The translations under genes were made by a program, and so were the position numbers. Positions 9,691 to 18,498 of a stretch of DNA of 25,763 nucleotides are shown in pieces (within the stretch, counting starts at the first letter, position 1; each line of letters starts with the position of its first letter). This DNA is from Sphaeroforma sirkka. Taxonomy: Eukaryota > Opisthokonta > Ichthyosporea > Ichthyophonida. Location: the NCBI GenBank assembly GCA_001586965.3, contig LUCW03001716.1, positions 1 through 25,763 of the forward strand, in the 5' to 3' direction. The notes beneath the pieces are model-generated. The model searched no databases. It saw only the letters and a program-made list of their open reading frames with translations, and was not told the origin of the DNA.

Positions 9691-10318
9691 CTAGTTCCAT
9701 GTTTTACGATCTAATGCCGTTTCAATCGGCATTACCCTGACTGCAATCTTGTTGGGTGCATGTGTTGTACGAGTCTTGAGCTTTTGTTCAAACTCTTTAG
9801 ACTCCTCTAGTTTAGCTAAGAATTCGGTTGAGGGTTTCCACTTAGTGGTACCTGCAGGACCGATGCGACAAACAATGGTGTGTTTCCAAGGCGTCTTCTT
9901 AATAGAATAGGATCCCTGATACAAGAACGTGTCGGTTTCACGGTCGACATAAATAGGTTCGTCTTGAATCATATTAATTAAATCACGTATCCATGGGTCG
10001 GAGTTACGTAAGGGACAACACAGCGTAATGGTAGATTTAGTAATATTAACATAATTTTAACAACTGTGCGATAAGTTGACAAGGTGGGTTAGCCCACGCA
10101 TTATGCTTTGATAAGTCAAGCTGAAATGCATCACCTTTAGGATGAGTCAACGACCTATATTCAGAAACCTGTTTGTTATGTTCTGCGGCGAACATATCAA
10201 CAGTAAATGGACCCCATCGTGATTGAGCGAGGTTAAACCATTTCTTATTTAGCATCCAATCGGTTGCTAATAACTCTTTGACTGTTTTCTGGTAGTCGGG
10301 CACAAGTCGAGAGAGCAT
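9691..10318 (-). pseudogene. Dam-like N6-adenine methyltransferase domain of copy B
   Basis: This lies between RNase H and integrase, where Ty3/Gypsy elements normally have nothing but a short spacer. The segment WGPFTVDMFAAEHNKQ...Y...DAFQLDL...AWANPPCQLI follows the order of phage-type Dam methyltransferases (a DVAAS-ENA-like motif, then a D/N-PP-Y/F/W motif). DIRS retrotransposons carry a similar domain. The catalytic-type motif is NPPC in this copy (10079-10090) but NPPW in copy C. The second half (9691-9972) continues with DTFLYQG and PWKHTIVCRIGP, separated by an indel at about 10000. Whether it methylates DNA is unknown; it may be a structural relic. Confidence 0.75.
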
Positions 10319-10720
10319 GTCAGGAAGATGGTTATGTATTCCTGGAATGTGTTATATTAAAGGCGAACTTGGCAATAATGTCATGCCAGCGGCTCACCAA
10401 CTGTGAATCAGGGTTCATATCTTTTAAGTATGTTAAAGACTTTTGATCACAGGCGACAGTAAAGTAACTTCCATAAAGGTAGTCTTTAAACTGTCTTAGC
10501 GCAGTAACTATAGCAAGGAGCTCTTGTTTAACGGTAGGGTAATTCCGTTGACTCTTATTATAACTCTTGCTAAAGAATTGTATGTAGCGCGGTTTACCAT
10601 TTATCGTTTGGTAAAGCACTCCACCTACCGCTCGATCTGAAGCGTCGGTTGCTACTTGGAATGGGACACCATCCACAGGGTACTGCATGATGGGTGCGTC
10701 CATTACTTTACTTTTTGACT
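10319..10720 (-). pseudogene. RNase H domain of copy B
   Basis: It removes the RNA strand of the RNA-DNA hybrid. Acidic residues appear in the expected order: ATDASD, the Glu in TVKQELLAIV, and ACDQKSL, typical of the Ty3/Gypsy RNase H. The open frame (10332-10703) ends early at THSRNT. Copy C continues instead with LPGIHNHLPDMLSR, and the DMLSR end is found in the next frame here at about 10310, so a small indel near 10335-10350 breaks the domain. Confidence 0.9.
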
Positions 10721-10744
10721 AGTTTAAATGCATCATCACATTCT

Positions 10745-11567
10745 TTAGTCCAAAGCTTTCCCAAAGGTCCTTTGTGCAGCCGTAGGTGACTGAAAGGCTT
10801 TTAAGTAATGAGAAAGATGCGGTACCGAATCCGAGAAGAAGTTAACAAACCCACACACAGAGTTCACATCTCTTCCAGTAATTGGTGTTGATAAATCCAA
10901 CAGAAACTGTTTCTTGCCAGGATCAATTTCTACCCCTGCTGCAGATACTTTGTAGCCAAGTAAGTGTATAGTATCTTTAGCAAAAGAACACTTGTCTTCG
11001 TTAATCTTAAGTTTAGCATGATTAAGTCGCTTTAAGACTTCTTTAACGAGTTTAGCATGTTCATGTGCTGTCTTTGTAAAGATAACTATATCATCTAAAT
11101 AGACTGATACGTTATACGACAGGTCCGCAAATAGTTCCATCATAACTTGTTGGAAGAAAGAAGGTAACATGTGTAAGCCTTCAGGTGCACCTTTAAACTG
11201 GTACTTCTTACCTTGCCAAGTAAAGGAAAAGTGTTTCCTATGAGGCTCATATATTTGTAGTTGATGGAATGCAGCTTTTAAGTCTATCTTGGAAAAGATA
11301 GTCGCACCTCCATTTTGCGTAGTATCTCGCTTATCTTAGGTAAGGAAAACTATGTTGCGGAATTAGTTTGTTGATTGGCGACAGGTCTAGTACTACTCTT
11401 GTTTTACTAAACGTTCCATCAGATTTATATCGATCGACCGCTAAGAGAGCTAAGTTAACTGGGGTTGCATCATAATTGATTTCAATTAGACCCTGTTTTA
11501 ACCAATCTTCGATTTGGGTTTTGACAACGTCTTTGTGTCTCCAACTCACGTAGTTATGTGAAGGACA
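10745..11567 (-). pseudogene. Reverse transcriptase of copy B
   Basis: The fingers region (11331-11549) begins at VSWRHKDVVKTQIEDWL and includes LIEINYDATPVNLALLAV and VVLDLSPINKLIPQHSFP. The palm and thumb (10745-11170) include the catalytic box VYLDDIVIF at about 11085-11105 and LGYKVSAAGVEIDPGKK. Between them, at 11171-11330, the motif series continues across frames (KIDLKAAFHQLQI, FKGAPEGL). At least two single-base shifts break the frame. All catalytic aspartates are present in one frame or another, so the polymerase looks only recently lost, or damaged by sequence error. Confidence 0.93.
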
Positions 11568-12173
11568 CTATAACTTAGAGAAGTCGACGTTTGTTAAGTC
11601 AAGTCTAACGTACCCATTAGAGAACTTAAACATACACCAGTCAGTTATTGCAATCTTCCTGTTTTGTATAATTAAGTCCATAATTATATCGGTGAAGTGC
11701 GGAATCATATCCTTTGCTTCACCTTCCGGAGGTTTAGGTATCTTTAACATATTATCATCTGACTGATCTTTATTTTTATTCGGGTCCAGCCCATTAGGCA
11801 GACCAGTGAGTGTTATACCTAAACTGAGAAGATCAGTCATACCTATAATTAAATCGTATTTCTGAGACATGTCAGTAACGATTAGGTGAGTCTTCACTTC
11901 TCTTCTATCTGACAGCATTATGTGTGCATAGTCAATGGCTTGTTCGCAAGTAGTAACTTTGCCATTTCCCAAGATTAAATCAGTTGTTTCGTTATGGACA
12001 GCCATATCTGTAGCGTAGGCTACTCGGCATGAGATAGCAGAGACTTCAGCCCCTGGATCAAATAGTGCCATAACTTTTTCTCCATTTACGAAAACTGTTT
12101 GAAAGATACGTTCATCTCCTTTGGTATAGATTTTATTGAACATTTTCTCATAATCTTGCTCTAGTGCGCACAT
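11568..12173 (-). CDS. Aspartic protease of copy B
   Basis: The open frame of 201 codons starts MCALEQDYEK, in the gag frame, four codons after the gag TGA. It carries ALFDPGAEVSAIS (active-site loop, DPG instead of DTG) and YDLIIGMTDLLSLG. DPG variants are known in some plant Ty3/Gypsy proteases, so this need not be inactive. The C-terminal half is a linker to RT. The frame ends at TAG (11568-11570) where copy A has AAG (SKLKCPSHNY), so the stop is a point mutation and protease and RT were once one polyprotein. Confidence 0.88.
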   Translation of the reverse strand: MCALEQDYEKMFNKIYTKGDERIFQTVFVNGEKVMALFDPGAEVSAISCRVAYATDMAVHNETTDLILGNGKVTTCEQAIDYAHIMLSDRREVKTHLIVTDMSQKYDLIIGMTDLLSLGITLTGLPNGLDPNKNKDQSDDNMLKIPKPPEGEAKDMIPHFTDIIMDLIIQNRKIAITDWCMFKFSNGYVRLDLTNVDFSKL

Positions 12174-12182
12174 ATGGTACTG

Positions 12183-12185
12183 TCA
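12183..12185 (-). promoter_or_regulatory. In-frame UGA between gag and protease (possible readthrough site), copy B
   Basis: Gag ends VQVKH-TGA; CAG TAC CAT ATG follows in frame into the protease. Copy A has the same stop at the same place. The usual Ty3/Gypsy arrangement is a frameshift or a single fused ORF. A leaky UGA would set the Gag to Gag-Pol ratio as UAG does in gammaretroviruses. Confidence 0.55.
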
Positions 12186-13489
12186 GTGCTTAACTTGGAC
12201 GTCTGGTAAGTCCTTGCAATCCTCTTTGTGCCAACCGTTAGTACCCTTGCAAGTAGCACACTCTTTCATATAGTGTCCAAAATCTGGCTTGCCTGGTGCA
12301 CACTTAACAGGGTCGTGTCTACCATTCCACTTGCCATTACGTTTTGTGAGGTTGTAACCACACTTCTTGCAAGGCGCTCTCACCTTCTTATCACCTTTCG
12401 GTTCGGTAGAAGTAGAGCCAGTACCCCCTCCAGTAGTAGTGCGAGGTTTCTTAGTACTACGCGCAGTATTAGTCTCTACTGCGTTTCGCTTAGTGGGCTG
12501 GGTGTAGCTCGTGGTACTAAGTACTCTAGTAGAGGAATTGGTATGCTTGTGTACTATCTTCTCAAAGACAGACCAAGGCATAGATCGCAAATCACCATAG
12601 GCGATGATGTCATCATTGACTTTCTTAAAGAGGTTAGCTCCCAGAGTCTCCATCATCTGACAAATTAATAAATATTCGCCAGTATAGGTACGACCACCCA
12701 TCCGAGTATTCATATGTGTCATATGAGCTAGAGCACCTCGAATAGTGGTATCGTTCGCAAAGAACTTGCGAGACTCTAGAAGTTCACGGTCACGTGCATC
12801 TTCAAAAAAAAGGTGTTAAGTATATTATCACGCAACTGGTGCCAGGGTAGGGCTTTCCAGTTGGGCTCATGAGCCTTCAAGATAGTTCGCCATTCACCTG
12901 GCTCACAGAAATGAATAAAGGCATTCATCATCTGCTTATCCCTAAGGCTGGCAGACTTAAGTTGGTCGAAGGCCTTCAGTGTCTCCACTGTACTCTCATT
13001 AGTAGAGAAATCGACCTCAGCCTGCGCGTTACCTAGCTGCTCTATAAAGCTTGGTTCTAAGTGTTCACGAGGCTCATGCTCAGTGCTACGGGCTGCTAGT
13101 GCCAAGATGGTGTCTATTTCCTTTCTCTTGTTATCGATTAGATAGCGAATGTTATCCGCTTTCCTATCGTCAAGGTCAGAGTCATTCAATAGACGGTCCT
13201 CAAGGACTTGCATACCAGAGCGTAATAGCCTGAGACGAGTATGTCTGGTTCTCACTTCCTCATCCTCAGGATTAGAGCGGGAACTCTCTAACGAGGTACT
13301 GGTGTAGCGATTGCCAAAATCGTGATTACCAGGGTTAGTTGGCAAATGAGGGTCGATATTACGAGGATGGTAAGCCTCATCGAGTTCCATACGATCATAT
13401 CCTCTGACAGGGTTAGGTTTGTCAAGAGGATGGTCGATGGTAGCATCAGAGCTATAGAGATTAAATTTGGAAATATTATCTCTCTCGCC

Positions 13490-13580
13490 AGTGGTAACTG
13501 GCTTAGTGGTAAACATACTGGCTGGTAAACCAGTAGGTCTCGGGTTCGAAACCGGCCCGAATTTCTTCTTCTTCTTCGGT
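13490..13580 (+). other. tRNA-like / SINE-like segment with A and B boxes inside gag
   Basis: Antisense to gag, TGGCTTAGTGG at 13499-13509 matches the Pol III A-box consensus TGGCNNAGTGG exactly. GGTTCGAAACC at 13543-13553 matches the B box GGTTCGANNCC exactly, 44 bp further on. Between them, actgg and ccagt can form a five-pair anticodon-type stem. A (TTC)n tail follows at 13563-13577, as in many tRNA-derived SINEs. A full acceptor stem is not seen, so it is not a normal tRNA gene. Confidence 0.6.
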
Positions 13581-14218
13581 ATAGGAAGAATATCAGCCAA
13601 GTGTGACACGATAGAGGGGTCCACAACTGCTGCTGCCGCTAGCTCCTTCAAGAGCGCTTCAGTGCGGTTCAATTGGCGTCGAGATTGAGAGGATCCAACC
13701 ACTCGTTGTCGAGTTATGGCGTCCTCAGCTTCGGCCCCAAGATTTGAGCTGAATGGAATGGCTTCTCCATCGATGGCGAAACCGAAATTTTCGGACAGGT
13801 CCAATACTTCCTTTTCACTCCGGATTTGTGCTGGAGTGTCCTTTAGATGTGGAGTTATAATGCCCCCCGACATTCGTATCCACGAATTTTCCAGCCTTTC
13901 GACGTTTATCCCCAATATTTGACGGCACGTGGTCAGGGGGGGCAAGCTGGGGTCCTGAGCTTCACTCCTAGGTGATCCACGGACGCTGGCGAGCCTTTCC
14001 GCGGTAGTAGATACCTCTTCTTCCAAGGCTTTAGGATCCGACGAGTCATCCTCAGAATAATCCTCTGTACCAACCTCAGAATTTGCTTCCCCAACAGTAT
14101 CCTCGGCAGGCTCAACTCCAGACAGGCTAGGTGTTTCCACAGGGACCTCAGGAACCTCGGCAGGCTTCGCAGGCTTAGAGCTAGCGGCTCCCTTGCCTTT
14201 AGAAGTACCCTTAGCCAT

Positions 14219-14296
14219 AGTATTTGCTGGATAGTAAATCGATGTCAGACAGTCTAGAAGCAGTACACTACTGTAACTACTAAATATCTGAAAATA
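14219..14296 (-). other. 5' leader of copy B with no canonical primer binding site
   Basis: In element sense the sequence after the LTR is tattttcagatatttagtag. It has no TGG near its start, which a site complementary to a tRNA CCA end would need. The part tagtagttac.gta.tgtactg is shared with copy A, but the first 15 bases differ between copies. Confidence 0.6.
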
Positions 14297-14893
14297 TGTA
14301 AACTTCGATGGAAATTACTAGGTTTCAAACTATATTAAACTAAAATACAATTTAGTCAGTTAGATTTAGCAGTGGTAGCTTGTGTAAGAATGATCGGGAC
14401 TGCCTCTTGTTAAGAGCCTAAATATCCTCGATCACACAGGGCGTACCTCTAGCTGTTCTTTATTGAATAATTTTCACTAGAAGTACTAAGTGTTCATGAC
14501 CACTTGCCTAATTTGTAAATAGACATAATAACGTAAGTCACGTTAATACATAAGCTGATATAAATAAAGTTCCATCTGAAGAAAAGTTAAAAAAAAAAAA
14601 AAGACTTATTGGATTTTGGAGATTGGCGGGAGGACCAAAATCTATAAGTAGTAGTTCGGAGATTATAAAATTTAGTTTATAATATCCTACATCTACTAAT
14701 GTCTCAAATAGGTCCAAGTAGATGAGTCATACCAAATACTCAGGCTATTGGAGCCATCAAAGTGAATTTAGAACACTTTGGAAATATTGGAAAAAGAGCT
14801 TGTACTAAATTATTTAAAATACAAATAAAAAAACCAATGTATTATCTCAATTGATCTTGATATTTTAGACTGACCGGAGGCCGTATTTCTACA
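14297..14893 (-). repeat. 5' LTR of copy B
   Basis: This 597-bp LTR matches 7231-7826 throughout, with about four substitutions and three one-base indels seen by eye. It begins TGTAGAAATACGGCC in element sense and ends GTTTACA. It drives the element transcript; poly(A) signal AATAAA is at 14459-14464 on the minus strand. Confidence 0.96.
14675..14681 (-). promoter_or_regulatory. TATA-like box in the 5' LTR
   Basis: The minus strand reads TATAAAC within attataaactaaattttataa, about 215 bp inside the LTR from its 5' end. It is upstream of the AATAAA signal, which fits a U3 promoter. The region is AT-rich, so chance matches are likely. Confidence 0.3.
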
Positions 14894-15709
14894 CTGCGAT
14901 GGAGGAATTTAAATTGTACCACTCAGTAGGAATGGCATAGGCAGAAGGATTGGCTGAGCGCGTACAGCGCTTTCCTGAAGCGTTCCATTGAGGAAGTTCT
15001 TCAGGGAGGAACTTCCTATCTGTGGAACATAGTTGAGGTTTAGATCTTCTATGTGTCGGAAGTACAGTTGGGCTTACGTTCTACAAAGACTCTGAAGCTA
15101 GCAGGGGAACCATATTTGGGCGCTGCTTTGGCTTTCACCTATCCAGAGGAGAACGGAGGCGTTCGTTTGCGGCCAAATTCTTATTTCGGATCACATCGGC
15201 ATGAGCCTTGGCGTGCCCCCCAAAGAGGAACTGGTTGGAGAGAATCAATCAGAAGTAATATGGCGAGCTCAAGTCCCGGGAGGACTTTCCTCCTTTCAAT
15301 TAAGTTGCGGCGTGTTAACTGGAGGTATACGAAGAGCCATACCCCGAGCAAGAAGAATGCCTCGGGTCTGCTGGCTTTGGAAGACGCTGTTTCCTTCTGC
15401 AAGCAACGTGTGGGAGTCGGTAATGCGCAGGGGCCTGTACGAGAAGAGCCAATAGGGCCTTCGGAATATCAGCCTTGTCGGGAAGGGTGGAATGGAGGCC
15501 GTAGCGGTTTCCATATGGATCCTTACTTATGGACCCTTGAGATCGACATGAAGCTGGTCAGCAAGCCTATATACGGAGTCAGAGACCGCATGTCTTACTT
15601 GTATATTTTTAAGTTTTCCTTCCTGACAAACGGGGCAGTGTTTGGGAAACTCGGGATGAGCTCGTGCATACGTGATGGCAGTTTGTGCAATTGAGCACCT
15701 ATTTTCCAA
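14894..15709 (-). pseudogene. Decayed copia-type (Ty1/copia) integrase
   Basis: On the minus strand 15527-15709 reads CPVCQEGKLKN and then LHVDLKGP, matching the CxxCxxGK zinc end and the first catalytic Asp segment of copia integrases. Other frames continue with GNRYGL and DKADIPKALLALL, then LLARGMALRIPPVNTPQLN (15296-15514), matching the GI..h.S.P.TPQ.NG segment before the catalytic Glu, and then ERRKVLPGLELAILLLI. At least three frame changes and a stop make it dead. The plus-strand 213-codon frame at 15053-15694 overlaps it and is more likely a shadow, although it is uninterrupted. The right LTR edge of copy B abuts this fragment at 14893, so copy B may have inserted into it. Confidence 0.65.
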
Positions 15710-16312
15710 ATGCTAGTTTCTGAAAGCTCTAATAAGAGTATTGGGAATCCTGATGTATGGTGGTTAAATTAGACAACATGTGGTTTGAAGGTGTCGAGCA
15801 AGAACAAAAATTCGTTTTCCATGCAATATCTTAAGAGTATGTGATTTTTTACTTCACTGGCTTTACACTGGCACTGGTAACACCACAACAACGAACGTAA
15901 AGTTCGGAAAGCGATTGAGGGATATCATGGATACTATGAAAATTTGTTATGCACTGTGAACCCGTTAACAAAACGTATGATCGACTAGGCAGACACCAGG
16001 TGATCGCTATACTTTGGCATAGAATTCTAAGAATTCATATGTTGCTATGTATTAAATAGGTTTTCGGTTTCTGTACGTGCGTGTATTGGTTATAACTATA
16101 ATGCAGATGATATAGTTTGTTCTCTCAAATGTACAATTGCAATATAGAATATGGAATGTTATTCAAATAAACGTATTCATTTGAGTGGATATGAAATATT
16201 GCTTGTAGTTTCTGTGCGTGTGTGTTTTTATCAGAATTAGTGTCGACGATAAAGTTTGTTATTTAGAATTGCATCACAAACGATAGAGTATGTAGAATAT
16301 GAATGATAGATA
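15710..16312. repeat. AT-rich spacer with diverged repeat units
   Basis: No gene is visible. From about 16060 to 16310 two diverged units follow each other: both have a ggttt/agtttctgt.cgtg.gtgt opening, then a gat.a.agtttgtt segment and an aatatg end. Units of the same look occur again after 17080, on the far side of the solo LTR and the AT microsatellite. The unit is roughly 110-145 bp. Confidence 0.5.
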
Positions 16313-16848
16313 TGTAGAAATACAGCCTCTAGCCAGTCTAAAATATTAAGATCAAATGATATAAGACATTGATTATTTGTATTCAATTTTTTTTTTCAAT
16401 AAATCTAAAATGGTTTAAATTCGCTCACATGGCTCTTATAGCCTAAGTTTTTGGTATGACTCACACTAGATGTAGGAAATCATATACTTAATTATAAAGT
16501 TTCATTATTACTAATTGCTGGCCTGGATCTCGCCAATCTTCAGAATCCAATAAGTTTTTTTCTCATTTTCTTCAGATGGACATTTATTTATATTGGCAAA
16601 TATATTAACATATTCTATTCGCATCCCTTCACCTACCTACAATGATGACATGTAAACTATGAACTCTGAGTACTTCTAGTGTAAATGATTTTTAAGTTGC
16701 TATAGGTGTGTGATCCATGCATTAAGGGTTTTAACGAGGCAACCGCGATCATTCTTACACAAGCTACCACTGCTCAACCCTAAACTGACTTACCTTGTTG
16801 TTTTTTTAATCTAGTAGAACCTAATTTAATTCTACTGAAGTTTATGTA
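16313..16848 (+). repeat. Solo LTR, opposite orientation
   Basis: It starts tgtagaaatac and ends gaagtttatgta, collinear with the copy B LTR read in the other direction, with landmarks such as agccagtctaaaat, ttggtatgactca and caagctaccactgct. At 536 bp it is shorter than the 596-bp form and much diverged. No internal element sequence adjoins it, so it is a solo LTR left by recombination between two LTRs, or an old fragment. No clear flanking duplication is seen. Confidence 0.88.
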
Positions 16849-16863
16849 GGCAATGTAATACTA

Positions 16864-17051
<188 letters not shown>

Positions 17052-17086
17052 AATATATATGAATTGAGTGCACATGAAACAGTTTA

Positions 17087-17333
17087 TTGTTTTGTGCTTG
17101 CGTGTATTGATTAGAAGTATTATCTATATGATAGAGTTTGCTGCTGTTTAAAAATTTCGATGCAAAAGAATATGCGCGGATTAATTCTATGTATTTTGTA
17201 CTGTTGTGTATGAAGTAGATTTGTGTTTCCATGTGGTGTGTTTTATAGACATAGTGCCGTTGTTAGAATTTCAATGCAAAAAGAATATGCGGATTAGTTC
17301 TATGTATTTTGCACTGTTGTGTATAAAGTAGAA
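17087..17333 (+). repeat. Tandem repeat, two units offset by 113 bp
   Basis: The core at 17153-17219 recurs at 17266-17332 (aatttc.atgcaaaa, gaatatgcg, gatta.ttctatgtatttt, ctgttgtgtat.aagtag). The parts upstream of each core resemble the units at 16060-16310. It is a small satellite-like array rather than a gene. Confidence 0.85.
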
Positions 17334-17463
17334 TCAATTGCTGGCTATGTAGTATACGCACTGGTTAGCTCCAGGAATGTTTATCAACTGTTTTTGCAGT
17401 TCTCATTCATTTGGCCAAGATATTTTGATAGTTGCATGTATGATGTGTGCCTAGTAGCAATCT

Positions 17464-17487
17464 AATATATATATATATATATATATA
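17464..17487. repeat. Short (AT)n microsatellite
   Basis: A run of about 24 bases of alternating A and T. Confidence 0.95.
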
Positions 17488-17534
17488 ATTTATCATAGCT
17501 AGTATCACATACAGATGCTCATGTGACATCCGCC

Positions 17535-17860
17535 CTATGTGTCTTGTATAACCATGCCGTTGTTTGGCCCTGGAGTGTGTAAAGCTACTGAGAATGAAGA
17601 TGCTTTTACGAATAACTTCCCGCCCTGCCCTATCTGCCGGATGATAGAGGTCTGATTTGGCCCAAAGTCCATGTCATAAAGACTGATAAGTGTGATATTA
17701 ATTTCACGTGTACCCAGGAATAGATGCTCATCAGTTGGTACTCGATGACTGATATCATTCTCTGGTTGTGTAATAGTATAATCTGGTGTGGGGATGATTG
17801 AAGGTACACCGGTCACAGCTGCATGTTTAATATTATTGAATTGTGTTTATCTATGTCCTT
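17535..17860 (-). CDS. Unrecognised ORF (about 93-107 aa)
   Basis: The frame is open from about 17860 and ends in TAG or TGA near 17535; no ATG precedes the coding-looking part, so it may be an exon. Composition is protein-like: VPSIIPTPDYTITQPENDIS, INITLISLYDMDFGPNQTS, then IGQGGKLFVKASSFSVALH, an alternating pattern suggesting beta strands. I do not recognise the family. It lies downstream of other minus-strand frames and could be the last exon of the same gene. Confidence 0.35.
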
Positions 17861-17943
17861 GTATTTGAAATCCTTTTTAAACCCATATTAAACGCCAATA
17901 TTCCCAGCAAGAATGATTGAAAGTGGTTGTGTACAATACTAAT

Positions 17944-18258
17944 TCAGTTCGAGAAAATCGGTATGTATATCGTGAAAAAAAAATCCATGTCACCTCTTAA
18001 ATGGGTCCAAAATTTGCATAATGGGGATCTTGTGGCTCTATTGTAGTTCTTTATGCTTAATCCATTAACAGCGCTCCTTTTGTTATTATACAAACAGGCA
18101 TACGGTGCGGTTAGCCATCGGTTAGGTTTTGCCCTGATTAGTTGAGCATCAAGTGGCTGGAAATGCAAGAACCTTTTACCCCATATATGAAGGTTGCGTT
18201 GAAATGTTGTAGCACGTTGATGTGTTTCGGGTCCTCTGTCCTGTACTGTGTCGTACAC
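17944..18258 (-). CDS. Unrecognised ORF (104 aa), possible exon
   Basis: The open frame starts only at a GTG, with an AG (acacag) nearby that could be a splice acceptor. Residues such as HIWGKRFLHFQPLDAQLI and RWLTAPYACLYNNKRSAVNG look like real protein, basic and rich in aromatic residues. The last 15 residues, encoded by an A/T-rich stretch, look non-coding, so an exon end near 17985 is plausible. No family is recognised. Confidence 0.35.
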   Translation of the reverse strand: MYDTVQDRGPETHQRATTFQRNLHIWGKRFLHFQPLDAQLIRAKPNRWLTAPYACLYNNKRSAVNGLSIKNYNRATRSPLCKFWTHLRGDMDFFFTIYIPIFSN

Positions 18259-18498
18259 AGATATACGAAAGTATATGTGTAGCTGCTACATTATAAGTTC
18301 TTTTACTGCAGCGTAACATGTTTTTATGGACTACTTGCTGTTTGTAAGAAAAACGTACACTACCAAATAAATCCGCATCATCAGTATTTTTCTTGCAGAC
18401 TTATATTTTATTATATAGTTGGACAATTAACGATTGATACTACTCTATATATAGTAGCGTCAAAGAGTTGATGACATTGGTTTCGAGGTAGAGAGGTG

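Larger units (their letters stand above)
12183..14218 (-). pseudogene. Gag of copy B (one frameshift)
   Basis: The ATG at 14218 starts MAKGTSKGKGAASSKPAKPA, 78 bp after the LTR. Residues 1-110 are low-complexity and acidic, likely disordered. A lysine run KKKKKFGPVSNPRPTG around residue 215-230 is encoded by a tRNA-like segment. The capsid-like middle (PGNHDFGNRYTS onward) is shared with copy A. The frame breaks at about 12805, where an A run is two bases longer than in copy A, and then continues to TGA at 12183. The C-terminus has CKKCGYNLTK...H-x4-C and CATCKGTNGWHKEDC, nucleocapsid-type zinc motifs with noncanonical spacing. Total length would be about 675 residues. Confidence 0.9.
7231..14893 (-). 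mobile_element. Complete Ty3/Gypsy-like LTR retrotransposon, copy B
   Basis: This 7.66-kb element is bounded by two nearly identical LTRs and reads right to left: 5' LTR, leader, gag, protease, RT, RNase H, methyltransferase-like domain, integrase, 3' LTR. The protease-RT-RNase H-integrase order is that of Ty3/Gypsy. Flanking bases (tgtgg on the left, ctgcg on the right) show no 4-6 bp target duplication. By eye the LTRs differ at about four substitutions and three single-base indels, suggesting a recent insertion. Yet gag and pol carry several frameshifts and two nonsense codons. Confidence 0.96.

Noticed and set aside
9596..9693. Programmed +1 frameshift between the methyltransferase-like domain and integrase in copies B and C
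   Set aside because: Both copies show the same net shift, but copy B appears to have more than one indel here and the alignment is poor, so chance or sequence error is as likely.
12228..12668. 146-codon plus-strand ORF over gag, and its counterpart at 1625-1975
   Set aside because: Both are antisense shadows of the nucleocapsid part of gag, whose zinc motifs show the true strand.
13490..13580. Functional tRNA gene
   Set aside because: A and B boxes are present, but no seven-pair acceptor stem is seen and the T stem is mismatched.
15053..15694. 213-codon plus-strand ORF
   Set aside because: The opposite strand carries several copia integrase motifs in the right order, so the plus frame is more likely a shadow.
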